Positions 18,272 to 27,335 of a stretch of DNA of 64,000 bases are shown piece by piece (the stretch's first letter is position 1; every line of letters starts with the position of its first letter). The stretch is from assembly GCF_900176535.1 (NCBI RefSeq), contig NZ_FWXT01000002.1, positions 62,001 to 126,000 on the forward strand, written 5' to 3'. The stretch comes from Pedobacter africanus. Lineage in GTDB: Bacteria > Bacteroidota > Bacteroidia > Sphingobacteriales > Sphingobacteriaceae. The position numbers were made by a program, and so were the translations under genes. The notes under the pieces are model-generated. The model was given only the letters and a program-made list of their open reading frames with translations, had not been told where the DNA came from and ran no database searches.

Positions 18272-18439
18272 ATTATGGCATTATATGACACTCATATACT
18301 ATGGTTCAGGAAGTCAAAGGCTATCTTTATAGATTGGCCCTGGAATTTGGGCCGAGGTCATAACCAAATATAAACTCGCTCACCTCATCTGCTGCAATAA
18401 AAAGGGTAGGGGTTAGCCAAATAAGAATTTCTTTTAAAG

Positions 18440-18474
18440 TTTATTTGGACTTGTTCTAAATAAACCTATATTTG
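18440..18474 (+). promoter_or_regulatory. promoter (-33 TTTG, -7 TATATTTG) overlapped by a 25-bp palindromic operator
   Basis: TTTG at 18444-18447 and TATATTTG at 18467-18474, 19 bp apart, form a near-ideal Bacteroidota promoter for the TonB receptor gene. An imperfect palindrome, TTTATTTGGAC (18440-18450), TTG, TTCTAAATAAA (18454-18464), covers the -33 box and spacer, so a bound repressor would block polymerase. Given the siderophore-type genes downstream, an iron-dependent repressor (Fur or DtxR type) is the likely ligand. This assignment is inferred. Confidence 0.65.
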
Positions 18475-18487
18475 CGGTATAAAAAAA

Positions 18488-18531
18488 GCCACACGGTTCG
18501 GACCCGTGCGGCTTATCCCGGGAGAACCCGG
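18488..18531 (+). promoter_or_regulatory. two GC-rich hairpins in the leader of the TonB receptor mRNA
   Basis: GCCACACGG/CCGTGCGGC (18488-18512, one mismatch) and CCGGG-AGAA-CCCGG (18518-18531) lie just after the predicted start (about 18480) and 26 bp before the ATG. Read on the minus strand, the first stem is followed by TTTTTTT and would be a terminator, so an antisense RNA is an alternative reading. Confidence 0.5.
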
Positions 18532-18557
18532 TTCACCTTTAATCGTAGTTAAAAGTA

Positions 18558-20921
18558 ATGCAAATTAAGAAATTTTTGCTGCCGGCCATAGTATGTGCCA
18601 ATGTTTTTTTTGCAAATGCCCAGACACAACTGTCAGGCATCACTGGAAAGGTAAAAAGCAGTAATGGCACAGCGGTTCCTGCAGCAACCGTCAGGCTCCA
18701 GAATTCCTCGTATGGGGCGGTCTCAGATGAAAACGGAAATTACAGCATCAGCAATGTAAAGCCCGGTAGTTACATACTAAGTGTTACTGCAATTGGCTTT
18801 AAAGCCCGGAAAAAGAATATAAAGGTAGAAGCGGGCCCGCCGCAAAATGCTGACTTCAGTCTTGAAGAAGATGCGCATAACATGGAAACGGTTAACGTCA
18901 TTGGGCGTACCAAGGCGCAGGAAGTAAACAGGCAGGCTTTTAATGTGACGGCGATCGACGCAAAAAAGCTATACAACACTACGCTGGATATTTCAGGGGC
19001 CTTGGATCGTGTAGGAGGCGTAAGGGTACGGGAAACAGGCGGCGTAGGTTCCAGTTTCAATTTATCCATCAATGGTTTTTCCGGGAACCGTATCAGGTAT
19101 TTTATTGATGGAATTCCGATGGATAATTTTGGTTCCTCTTTTCAGATCAATAACATCCCGATCAATATTGCCGATCGTGTGGAAGTTTATAAAGGAGTGG
19201 TTCCCATGTGGCTGGGCTCTGATGCCCTTGGAGGTGCCATCAACATTGTAACCAGTGACTACTACCGTAACTATGCAGACATTTCTTACGCTTATGGCTC
19301 TTTCAATACTCACAGAACTGTTATTAACGCCGCCGCTACTACGAAAAATGGATTTACGGTACAGTTAAATGCCTTCCAGAATTATTCCGACAACAACTAT
19401 AAGGTGCATGTAGAAGCTGCTGATATCAATACCGGTGCCTATGCACCCGAAGCTGTCTTACCACGGTTTCACGATACCTATCATAATGAAACACTGATTG
19501 CCAATGTGGGGCTGGTTGACAAAAGTTTTGCAGATAAACTTCTACTAGGGATGACCATGGGTAAAAACTACAAAGAAATGCAGACTGGTGCACGTATGGC
19601 AGTTGTTTATGGAGGATGGCACAGACGGGGCAGTATCATGATGCCGAGCCTTAAATATAAGAAGGAAAACCTGATTAAAGGGCTTGACCTGACCATCAAT
19701 GCCAATTACAACCTGGGCTACGAGCAAAACATTGATACCGTAAGCGGGAGGTTTGACTGGTATGGCGGGTTCAGGCCAATTGGCTCCAGCGGAGAGCAGG
19801 GACGTACCATGACCAGGTACAGAAACAACAACGGATTGGCTACGGCTATGGCTAGCTACCGTCTTAACGAAAATAGTTCCATCTCTCTGAATAATGTTTA
19901 CAATACTTTTAACCGAAAGGTAAATGATAAGGAAAACCCCGGCAATGCAGATAATAACCGGGTAAAGAAACTCAGCAAAAATGTAATCGGTTTAGGTTAT
20001 TCTTATGATCTGAAAGACAGATTTAGTCTTACCGTTTTTGGAAAACTGCTGACACAAAGGTCCGTCATCAGCGATAATGGAGGGGGGCAGCCGGGAATTG
20101 ACAAAATAGGGTATGGTGCCGCGCTAAGCTACCATTTAAAGCCTGACTTCCAGTTGAAAGCTTCTTATGAGCTGGCTAACCGCTTGCCGGAGTCAAACGA
20201 TATATTCGGGGATCTGGAAAACCTGATAGGCAACCCAAATTTAAGACCGGAGAACAGTCATAACCTTAACGCAGGATTCAGCTATGGATTTGCATGGAAT
20301 AAAGATCACCGTTTTTCAGTAGCCGCAAATGGAATTTACCGCTATGCCAGCGACTATATCATGATGTCATTTGCCCCCAATCAAAACAAAAACATACTGG
20401 AAAACAGGGAAGCTGTAAAAGCCTGGGGTGGAGATGCCGAAATCAGGTATTCCTATAAAGGCTGGTTAAGCGCTGGTGCAACATTTACTTATCAGATGAT
20501 CAAAAACCTGGAGGAATATGTGAACGATAATAATGGTAACCGTACCAGCACCCTGAGCCCGGTATACCTGGACCAGGTGCCTAACATTCCCTACCTGTTT
20601 GGGAATGCAGATGTATCTGCAGCATTGAAAAATGTATGGAGAAAGGGCAACAACCTGAACATCGGCTATAACCTCATGTATGTGCACGAATTCTGGTTGT
20701 ATTGGCCAAGCAGAGGACAAAGAGATGTTACGAGCAAATTTGTTGTGCCTGCACAGTTGTCCCACGACATAAATATTGTGTACAGTATGGCTCAGGGCAA
20801 GTACAACATCGGCCTGGAAGCACGCAATATTACTGATGAACGGATGTACGATAATTTTAGCCTGCAAAAGCCTGGTCGTGCTTTTTATTTAAACCTTAGA
20901 TATTTCTTTAACAACAAATAA
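18558..20921 (+). CDS. TonB-dependent receptor, siderophore type
   Basis: A 787-residue outer membrane receptor with a signal peptide (cleavage near ANAQTQ, about residue 21), a carboxypeptidase-like regulatory domain (about 25-105), a plug (about 115-235, with RVEVYKGVVPMWLGSDALGGAINIVT) and a 22-strand barrel ending in AFYLNLRYFFNNK. The following DUF4374 lipoprotein and PepSY membrane protein form a cluster seen with iron-siderophore uptake in Bacteroidota. The ligand itself cannot be read. A palindromic operator over its promoter suggests metal-responsive repression. Confidence 0.93.
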   Translation: MQIKKFLLPAIVCANVFFANAQTQLSGITGKVKSSNGTAVPAATVRLQNSSYGAVSDENGNYSISNVKPGSYILSVTAIGFKARKKNIKVEAGPPQNADFSLEEDAHNMETVNVIGRTKAQEVNRQAFNVTAIDAKKLYNTTLDISGALDRVGGVRVRETGGVGSSFNLSINGFSGNRIRYFIDGIPMDNFGSSFQINNIPINIADRVEVYKGVVPMWLGSDALGGAINIVTSDYYRNYADISYAYGSFNTHRTVINAAATTKNGFTVQLNAFQNYSDNNYKVHVEAADINTGAYAPEAVLPRFHDTYHNETLIANVGLVDKSFADKLLLGMTMGKNYKEMQTGARMAVVYGGWHRRGSIMMPSLKYKKENLIKGLDLTINANYNLGYEQNIDTVSGRFDWYGGFRPIGSSGEQGRTMTRYRNNNGLATAMASYRLNENSSISLNNVYNTFNRKVNDKENPGNADNNRVKKLSKNVIGLGYSYDLKDRFSLTVFGKLLTQRSVISDNGGGQPGIDKIGYGAALSYHLKPDFQLKASYELANRLPESNDIFGDLENLIGNPNLRPENSHNLNAGFSYGFAWNKDHRFSVAANGIYRYASDYIMMSFAPNQNKNILENREAVKAWGGDAEIRYSYKGWLSAGATFTYQMIKNLEEYVNDNNGNRTSTLSPVYLDQVPNIPYLFGNADVSAALKNVWRKGNNLNIGYNLMYVHEFWLYWPSRGQRDVTSKFVVPAQLSHDINIVYSMAQGKYNIGLEARNITDERMYDNFSLQKPGRAFYLNLRYFFNNK

Positions 20922-20922
20922 T

Positions 20923-22146
20923 ATGAAAACAAACTTTACAAAAGCGCTAGCTGCGCTCAGTCTGGCTGTGGCGATGACCTCATGCACTAAGAATAATAAA
21001 GATGTCCCTGAAAATCCGGGCAATTTTATTCTGGCCGTTACACCTGCCGCAACAACTGGCGTGGCCGATTATCTGCTGACGGCAGGAAGCCTGGAATCCG
21101 GAACGATCTCTACTGCCGGAAACGGAATTGAGCAGGACGGTTCTTATCGTTACTATGTAACCAGTAACAACAAGTTTTTTAGTATGCTGTACGGACAGGG
21201 AAATCCGGGTGCGGTTACTACTTATAATATTACCAACGGTAAGCTGACTAAAATATCTAATTTCCAATCGGAAACGGTGCAGGCTTTTGCTCCCGTAAAC
21301 GATGATATCCTGATGTTTAAAATTCCAAGAACAATTGCAGCAACCGGTAATACGCTGGCTACCTGGTATCGTGTTAATACCAATAGTTTGCTCATTGCCG
21401 CAGACGGCAGTGTAAATGCAATTGAACCTACAGGTAATGGCGAGATTGCTCACTTCAGTTGGATCAAGCAGGTCGGAAATAAAGTGTATGCACCTTTCTT
21501 CGGGATAAAGAACAGATCATTTGAGACTGATTATCCTGATTATGCAGGTATTGCGGTGTATTCTTACCCTGATATGAAGTACGAGAAAACCATCAAAGAC
21601 ACACGTACCAGCTTTATCGGAAGGTATTTTGTAGATGGCCTTGGCCTGGTTGAAAATGGGGATGTATACGCCTTCTCCAGTGCTGTTGCACAATCAGGGG
21701 GAGTGATGACTTCAACCAAACCTTCCGCGATTATCCGTATCAAATCAGGTACTGAAGTATTTGACAATACTTATTTTATGAATTTTGAAACAGCTTCAAA
21801 TGGATATGTGATCACTAACTGGTTGTATATTGGCAACAACAACTTTGTAGCCCATATTGAACCTAAAGTGACAAAAGGCGCTTACGCCACAGGCAGACAA
21901 CTGGCCATAGTAAACGTTGTAAACAGTACTGTGAAGCTGGTAAGCGGTTTACCTGCAGTTTCCGAGATCTCAGGTATCACTACCAATAATTATACACCTA
22001 AAGACGGTAGAACCGCTTACGTTGGTGTAAACCTCGCAAATTCAGCTGGCAGCTATGTTTACAAAATTGATGCGGGCACAGCGACAGCAACCAGAGGGTT
22101 AAAAGTTGAGGGTGGGGTAATCACAGCTATTCAGCATCTGCAGTAA
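20923..22146 (+). CDS. DUF4374 lipoprotein
   Basis: A 407-residue lipoprotein (lipobox AMTSC, Cys about 21) starting 1 bp after the receptor stop codon. The body is a repeated beta pattern compatible with a propeller, as in the DUF4374 family, which is nearly always encoded beside TonB receptors and PepSY proteins. It probably binds or hands over the iron-chelate at the cell surface or in the periplasm; this is inferred from context. No catalytic motif is seen. Confidence 0.88.
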   Translation: MKTNFTKALAALSLAVAMTSCTKNNKDVPENPGNFILAVTPAATTGVADYLLTAGSLESGTISTAGNGIEQDGSYRYYVTSNNKFFSMLYGQGNPGAVTTYNITNGKLTKISNFQSETVQAFAPVNDDILMFKIPRTIAATGNTLATWYRVNTNSLLIAADGSVNAIEPTGNGEIAHFSWIKQVGNKVYAPFFGIKNRSFETDYPDYAGIAVYSYPDMKYEKTIKDTRTSFIGRYFVDGLGLVENGDVYAFSSAVAQSGGVMTSTKPSAIIRIKSGTEVFDNTYFMNFETASNGYVITNWLYIGNNNFVAHIEPKVTKGAYATGRQLAIVNVVNSTVKLVSGLPAVSEISGITTNNYTPKDGRTAYVGVNLANSAGSYVYKIDAGTATATRGLKVEGGVITAIQHLQ

Positions 22147-22174
22147 GTCAGACTGCAGCCTCATAGTTATTAAC

Positions 22175-22219
22175 GCACAACACTTATTTATCTGGAATAA
22201 TTATAAGTAAGTGTTGCGC
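22175..22219. repeat. inverted repeat between the DUF4374 and PepSY genes
   Basis: CAACACTTATTTAT (22178-22191) pairs with ATAAGTAAGTGTTG (22203-22216) with one G-T pair and an 11-nt loop, extendable by CG/CG across one mismatch. No T-run follows in either direction, so it is a weak terminator candidate; an operator or mRNA processing element is equally possible. Confidence 0.45.
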
Positions 22220-22303
22220 TTAGGCTAACATTTGCTTTATTTTGCGACTTAATTATATTCAATCTAAATAAATACATCGATCTATATTCAAATCAATCGT
22301 CAG

Positions 22304-23611
22304 ATGGTACCGGCAAACAAAAACACCCCAGCAAAAAAGAAGAGCAAGGATTCTCTTTTTACAAGGATCAACAAATGGCTCCACCTATGGTTGGGGCTTG
22401 CATCGGGCATCATTGTACTGATTGTATGTTTAACAGGCTGTATCTGGGTATTTAACGACGAGATTGAAGGTTTACTGGAACCTGAAACCAAGGTAGAACG
22501 ACAGGATAAACCTGTAATCACCCCTGCACAGTTATCGGCCCTTGTCGCCCGGGATTATCCAGATAAGCTTCCTGCCTATGCCAGTTACCAGCAGGGGCGT
22601 ACCGTCAATCTGAACCTGAGAGACAAGGTGGAGAAAAAAGAAAAAGGCGAACGCGGCGGCGGTAGAAGGGGTGGCGGCGTTACCCTTAAGATCAACCCCT
22701 ATACCGGTGAGGTTATCAGTAAGGAAGTACTTAAAAAAGGGGAAACGGATTTCTTTAGGTTTATCTTAAACGGGCACAGGTTCCTTTGGATGCCCTACGA
22801 AATTGGCAGGCCGATTGTAAATTATGGAACCCTGGTTTTTGTGGTGCTGCTCATTACAGGTCTGATCTGGTGGTACCCAAAAAAATGGAACAAATCTACC
22901 CGCGATAAAAGCTTCAAGATTAAATGGGGTGCATCTTTTAAACGGGTAAACCTAGACCTGCACAACGTGCTGGGTTTCTATTCGCTGCTTTTCCTGCTGG
23001 CCATCGCACTTACCGGAATGGTATATGGCATCAAGTGGTACAGCGAAGGATTGTACTGGGTAACTTCGGGAGGAGAAAAGCTAAGGGAATTTAAACGTAT
23101 GGAGTCTGACTCCCTGCAGCTCAATAAACATTATACTCCTGAAGTAGCTATGGACCTGGCCTGGAACAAGGTAATTGCAAAACACCCCAAATCTCAGGGC
23201 TTTTATTACAATTTTCCGGATACTGCCAAGGCTAAAGCTATCATTGCCATTACCGTGTATCCAACAGCGGGGCAATTTTACAACAGCAAAGGCTATACTT
23301 TCGACCAGCACACGCTGGCCGAACTTAAAAGAGAGGATGCATATGCCGTAGATTACGCAGATGCAAGCGCTGCGGTAAAGCTCCGTAAAATGAATTATGA
23401 TATCCATGTAGGTAGCATCCTTGGTTTTCCAGGTAAAGTGCTGGCATTTCTGGCCTCTTTGATCGGGGCCAGCTTGCCCATCACTGGTTTTCTGATCTGG
23501 TACGGACGGAAGTTTAAAAAGAAGAAAAAGCCTGCAGGACAGGACAAGCCTTTGCAAAGGGCAGCGAAGAAAGGAGCAACAGCTAAGCCGGAAATGGCCG
23601 AAAGCTTATAA
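22304..23611 (+). CDS. PepSY-associated transmembrane protein (PiuB-like)
   Basis: A 435-residue inner membrane protein with four main hydrophobic segments (about 28-50, 175-195, 225-250, 375-400) and periplasmic PepSY-type regions. The helix starts HLWLGLASGIIVLI, HNVLGFYSLLFLLAIALTG and IHVGSILGFPGKVLAFLASL carry the family's conserved histidines, which may bind heme or iron. A Gly/Arg/Lys-rich insert (about 110-125) is unusual. Such proteins sit with siderophore receptors and probably help release or reduce iron in the periplasm. It ends at a strong terminator. Confidence 0.9.
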   Translation: MVPANKNTPAKKKSKDSLFTRINKWLHLWLGLASGIIVLIVCLTGCIWVFNDEIEGLLEPETKVERQDKPVITPAQLSALVARDYPDKLPAYASYQQGRTVNLNLRDKVEKKEKGERGGGRRGGGVTLKINPYTGEVISKEVLKKGETDFFRFILNGHRFLWMPYEIGRPIVNYGTLVFVVLLITGLIWWYPKKWNKSTRDKSFKIKWGASFKRVNLDLHNVLGFYSLLFLLAIALTGMVYGIKWYSEGLYWVTSGGEKLREFKRMESDSLQLNKHYTPEVAMDLAWNKVIAKHPKSQGFYYNFPDTAKAKAIIAITVYPTAGQFYNSKGYTFDQHTLAELKREDAYAVDYADASAAVKLRKMNYDIHVGSILGFPGKVLAFLASLIGASLPITGFLIWYGRKFKKKKKPAGQDKPLQRAAKKGATAKPEMAESL

Positions 23612-23645
23612 AAAAGAGGGAGATTTTTAATCTCCCTCTTTTTTA
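23611..23645. terminator. strong bidirectional terminator
   Basis: AAGAGGGAGATT pairs with AATCTCCCTCTT and is flanked by A-runs and T-runs on the two sides (TTTTTT after the stem), ending both the PepSY gene and the convergent cytochrome c gene. Confidence 0.9.
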
Positions 23646-23653
23646 TAAATAGA

Positions 23654-24076
23654 TTACTTGCACTTTTTTAATGCAGCCTCCACTTCTTCCTGGGTATACA
23701 TGCCCTGCTTATTTCCAAAAGAATTGCTGATGTAAACCAGTAACTGGGCAATATCAATAGGATGCAGTACAGCAAAATCAGGCATGGTACCTTCATACAC
23801 CTGTCCTCCTACGGTAATGGGCTCCTTAATTCCGTTTTTGATAAAACATGCCAGTTTCTGTCGGTTTTGCTTTAAAAAGATGGTGTCTGTAAGCGGAGGT
23901 GTCAAAGTACCCAGGCCCTCGCCATTGCTGCCATGGCAATTCTGGCAATGTTTGATGTACAGATCCCGGCCGTTCACATAATAAACATCCTGCTTTACCT
24001 GGGCTGCGTCCTGACAGGAAAATACAATAAGACCAATGGAAAGCAGGAATAAAGTGCCTGTAAAGTACCTGCGCAT
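23654..24076 (-). CDS. mono-heme c-type cytochrome lipoprotein
   Basis: A 140-residue protein with a signal peptide ending in a lipobox (IVFSC, Cys about 21) and a single heme c site CQNCH (about residues 40-44), followed by GSNGEGLGTLTPPL and a distal Met candidate in GTMPDFAVL. It is a membrane-tethered periplasmic electron carrier. It starts 3 bp after the SCO gene, so the pair is one transcript; SCO proteins deliver copper to oxidases, which suggests an electron donor or assembly role at a terminal oxidase. Confidence 0.92.
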   Translation of the reverse strand: MRRYFTGTLFLLSIGLIVFSCQDAAQVKQDVYYVNGRDLYIKHCQNCHGSNGEGLGTLTPPLTDTIFLKQNRQKLACFIKNGIKEPITVGGQVYEGTMPDFAVLHPIDIAQLLVYISNSFGNKQGMYTQEEVEAALKKCK

Positions 24077-24079
24077 AGC

Positions 24080-24733
24080 CTACTTTTTATATTCTGCCAG
24101 TAAAACAGGAATGTCTTTGATCAATTTGGCAACATCCTCGGTTTTTGTGCCATCATAGGCACCACGAAGGCGTTTTTGTTTGTCTATCAATACCAGCCAG
24201 CCCTGGTGGATATAGCCGTCCCTGTTGGTAGCATCTTCGGCTACGGCAACCAGGTAATTTTTTTCTGCGATGCTGTACACACTGTCTTTTGTACCCCATA
24301 CAAATTGCCATTTGCCATTGTCGACACCCAGCTTCTGCGCATATTTCTTTAGTACAGATGGTTTATCGTATTTAAAATCAATGGTGTGCGAAAGGTACAT
24401 CACATCCGGGTTGTCCTTAAACTTATCGAATATGGTTTTCATGTTGCGGTGCATGGTAGGGCAGATGCTACTGCAGGAAGTAAAAAAGAAATCGGCAATA
24501 TAGATCTTATCCTTAAAATTATCGTTGGTGACATATACACTGTCCTGGTTTAAAAAACGGAATACCGGGATGGTCTGGTAAACCGTATCTACGCGGCTTG
24601 TACCATCGGCATTCTTAACCGTTTCTGCAGCCCTGGGGCCTAGTATAGGCAGTTTTTTTGCGTCCTGACAGGCAGAAAGCAGTAAAACAGGTATAATTAA
24701 AAAACGCAGTGGAAAGAAAAATTTTAATTTCAT
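24080..24733 (-). CDS. SCO1/SenC-family copper chaperone, first of two paralogs
   Basis: A lipoprotein (LLLSAC) with a thioredoxin-like SCO domain: the copper-binding CxxxC in FFFTSCSSICPTMH and the distal His in LSHTIDFKYD. It should help insert copper into the CuA or CuB site of an oxidase. The ATG at 24733 (217 residues) is preferred over 24760, because the latter lies inside the predicted -7 box. A paralog with near-identical motifs is at 45785-46426 in the copper cluster. Confidence 0.93.
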   Translation of the reverse strand: MKLKFFFPLRFLIIPVLLLSACQDAKKLPILGPRAAETVKNADGTSRVDTVYQTIPVFRFLNQDSVYVTNDNFKDKIYIADFFFTSCSSICPTMHRNMKTIFDKFKDNPDVMYLSHTIDFKYDKPSVLKKYAQKLGVDNGKWQFVWGTKDSVYSIAEKNYLVAVAEDATNRDGYIHQGWLVLIDKQKRLRGAYDGTKTEDVAKLIKDIPVLLAEYKK

Positions 24734-24757
24734 GATGTAGTGTTGTTGGACCATGGG

Positions 24758-24765
24758 CAAAGGTA
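24758..24765 (-). promoter_or_regulatory. -7 box TACCTTTG for SCO/cytochrome c
   Basis: A perfect TAnnTTTG match on the minus strand, predicted start near 24752, leaving a leader of about 19 nt before the ATG at 24733. It rules out the upstream in-frame start. Confidence 0.6.
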
Positions 24766-24928
24766 ACTAAAATGAAATTAACCCTTCCGTTTTGATAAGG
24801 TCTGCTATTGCCATAAAATGGTCATGAAATAAATAAAAGACGTTTTATAGGTGTAGGTAGCGCTTTTTAGTCCAAGGAACGAAACAGGCATAGGTTTTGA
24901 AAACCCTGCTGGAAAATTGAATTTAATC

Positions 24929-25882
24929 ATGGACAATCAAATGATATTTGTTCGCATAGCGAATACAGACGACACCAGGTATGCACAGGAAATTGTGGAG
25001 GAGACTGCAGCCTCGGCCATAGCGAGGGGTTCGGGCATTGCTAAACGGAGTGTTGAAAGTGTTATAGAAAAAATGAAGAATGGAAAAGCGGTTATTGCGG
25101 TTACCGGCACAGGAGAATGGGTAGGTTTCTCTTATTTTGAGCTTTGGGAGAATAACGCCTTTGTGTCTAATTCCGGATTAATCGTTGCGCCCCGGTTTAG
25201 GAATGCCGGGGTGGCCAGAGCAATAAAAGAGCGAATATTCCGCATGTCGCGCCGCATGTATCCGGAGGCCAGGATCTTCAGTATTACCTCTGGTGCTGCA
25301 ATTATGAAGCTGAACAGCGAGCTTGGCTTTGAGCCCGTTAGCTTTGCCGAGATTACGCATGACGAAGGTTTTTGGGAAGGCTGCAAAAGCTGTGTAAATT
25401 ACAATATCCTGGAAAACAAGCAGAAATGCAACTGCCTGTGCACAGCCATGCTTTTTGATCCGCATAAACAAGATGGAATTGCACCAAAAAACAGGAACAA
25501 TGAGCAGCAGCTGCTGGTACTGGATTGTGTGGCTTACCCCCGCAATAGCCTGGTGCCTTTTGCAGCGGGCACAAATGCCTTATGTACAGCTTTGAACGAC
25601 ATCAAATGGTTTTCGGAATATGTTTTTCCTATTGAAAGAAACCTTCCCAATCCGGTAAGAATGGAAGTTACTGAAATTCATACCGGATTATATGAACCTG
25701 AACCGGCCAGGCAATGTCGCTTTACGGTAGAGATCCATTACGATCACAGTTATAGCGAAAAAGAAATTTTAAACACCGTAAAGAATCATACCCGCTGTAA
25801 ATTCACGCTAAGGGCAAAAGCGCTTAATTTTGAGCTGGCAGAGGAAAGCACGCAACTCTGCTTTGTCTCGAATAATTATTAA
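24929..25882 (+). CDS. GNAT-family N-acetyltransferase with Cys-rich linker and C-terminal extension
   Basis: A 317-residue protein. Residues about 8-145 carry a GNAT fold (acetyl-CoA loop in VAPRFRNAGVARAI). A Cys-rich linker (CKSCVNYNIL then KCNCLC) follows, then a beta-alpha C-terminal domain (about 195-315) that I cannot name. GNAT proteins with such a Cys motif occur in Bacteroidota, and some act in arginine synthesis, but no arg gene is here. The ATG at 24929 is preferred to the TTG at 24917. An NtrC-type regulator starts 20 bp later, likely in the same operon. Confidence 0.78.
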   Translation: MDNQMIFVRIANTDDTRYAQEIVEETAASAIARGSGIAKRSVESVIEKMKNGKAVIAVTGTGEWVGFSYFELWENNAFVSNSGLIVAPRFRNAGVARAIKERIFRMSRRMYPEARIFSITSGAAIMKLNSELGFEPVSFAEITHDEGFWEGCKSCVNYNILENKQKCNCLCTAMLFDPHKQDGIAPKNRNNEQQLLVLDCVAYPRNSLVPFAAGTNALCTALNDIKWFSEYVFPIERNLPNPVRMEVTEIHTGLYEPEPARQCRFTVEIHYDHSYSEKEILNTVKNHTRCKFTLRAKALNFELAEESTQLCFVSNNY

Positions 25883-25902
25883 TATTGTTGAAATTTTAAG
25901 CC

Positions 25903-27249
25903 ATGCAGTATACCGTTCTAATTATAGATGATGAAAAGAAGATCAGCAGCCTGCTGGCAAGGATCATAGAACTGGAAGGTTTCAGGGTTTTTCAGGCTGC
26001 TACGGGAAAGGAGGGGCTTAAAACCCTGGCCCTGCAGGATGTATATGTGGTGCTCAGCGATGTAAAACTGCCCGACATTAATGGGGTTGAACTGGTTAAA
26101 GAGATCAAAAAAGTAAAGCCTTATGTGGAGGTAATTAACCTTACTGCGTTTGGCACCATTGCCGATGGGGTAATGGCCATGCGCAACGGGGCTTTTGACT
26201 ACATCACCAAAGGCGATGACAACGACAAAATCATTCCGCTGGTATATAAAGCCTTGGACAAGGCAAAACTACAGTACAGGGTAAATGAGCTTGAAAACAA
26301 GGTAGTTAAAAAGTATAGCTTTGAGGGCATACTCGGACAATCCAAGGCCATATTGGCTGCGGTAGACCTGGCACGAAAGGTTGCCTTAACAGATACGACC
26401 GTGTTGCTGCTGGGCGAAACGGGTACCGGAAAGGAAGTCTTTGCGCAGGCCATACATTATGAAAGCCCCAGAAAAATGAAACCCTTTGTAGCAGTAAACT
26501 GTAGTGGTTTTAGTAACGAACTATTGGAAAGTGAGCTTTTCGGCCATAAACAGGGCGCCTTTACCGGGGCTGTTAAAGATAAAAAAGGCCTGTTCGAAGA
26601 AGCCAATGAAGGTACCATTTTTCTGGACGAGATCGGGGAGATGAACCTTGACCTGCAAGCCAAATTGCTGAGGGTATTAGAAAACCAGACTTTTATAAAA
26701 GTAGGAGATACGCAGACCACCCGGATAAATGTACGGATAATAGCAGCTACCAACAGGGACCTGAAAACAGAAGCAGAGGCGGGAAAATTCAGGCTCGACC
26801 TCTATTACCGACTTTCTGTATTTGCTATAGAACTACCGCCTTTGGCACAGCGCAGGGCCGATATATTGCCGATTGCCAGGCATTACCTGAAGGAGTTCTC
26901 GGCAAAGGTTAACAAGCCAGATTTTAAGATGGAAGAGAGCTTTGCAGCACTTTTAACCAAACACGCCTGGAAAGGTAACATCAGGGAACTGAAAAACGTG
27001 ATGGAACGTGTAGCCATTCTGGCGGATGGGCAGGAACTCAGTGGCAGCCTGCTACCTTATGAGTTTCATACAGGCGGACAAATTTCTGAAACGGATGCCT
27101 TAAAAATGGAAACTGTAGAAAAACAGCATATCGTTAAAGTACTGAAATACACCCGTGGCAACAAAACAGAAACCGCAAGACTGCTGGGTATTGGCCTGAC
27201 TACCCTGTACCGGAAAATTGAAGAATTGAAAATAAATACAGGAATCTGA
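25903..27249 (+). CDS. sigma-54-dependent NtrC-type response regulator
   Basis: A 448-residue regulator: receiver (Asp53 in VVLSDVKLPDIN), AAA+ domain (Walker A GETGTGKE, intact GAFTGA loop in KQGAFTGAVKDKKG, Walker B GTIFLDEIGEM) and a C-terminal Fis-type helix-turn-helix (NKTETARLLGIGLTTLYRKIEEL). It should activate sigma-54 promoters after phosphorylation. It is the nearest regulator to the kdp genes and to the histidine kinase at 34930, so it may replace KdpE; this is inferred. No -24/-12 element was found before kdp by eye. Confidence 0.94.
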   Translation: MQYTVLIIDDEKKISSLLARIIELEGFRVFQAATGKEGLKTLALQDVYVVLSDVKLPDINGVELVKEIKKVKPYVEVINLTAFGTIADGVMAMRNGAFDYITKGDDNDKIIPLVYKALDKAKLQYRVNELENKVVKKYSFEGILGQSKAILAAVDLARKVALTDTTVLLLGETGTGKEVFAQAIHYESPRKMKPFVAVNCSGFSNELLESELFGHKQGAFTGAVKDKKGLFEEANEGTIFLDEIGEMNLDLQAKLLRVLENQTFIKVGDTQTTRINVRIIAATNRDLKTEAEAGKFRLDLYYRLSVFAIELPPLAQRRADILPIARHYLKEFSAKVNKPDFKMEESFAALLTKHAWKGNIRELKNVMERVAILADGQELSGSLLPYEFHTGGQISETDALKMETVEKQHIVKVLKYTRGNKTETARLLGIGLTTLYRKIEELKINTGI

Positions 27250-27335
27250 AAATTTTTATTTGCCGGGAAAGAACAGAAACATTCCCCTGCATTGCCTGTT
27301 TAATAAGGACATCAAAATTACTAAATTTTATTCCT

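Noticed and set aside
18182..18373. 63-codon plus-strand ORF between rnpB and the TonB receptor
   Set aside because: It lies over the nested palindromes, has no recognisable domain and no promoter; composition looks like chance reading of non-coding DNA.
24785..24810. FNR-like site before the SCO/cytochrome c genes
   Set aside because: TTGATAAGGTCT has only one half-site and does not fall at the -42 position relative to the -7 box.
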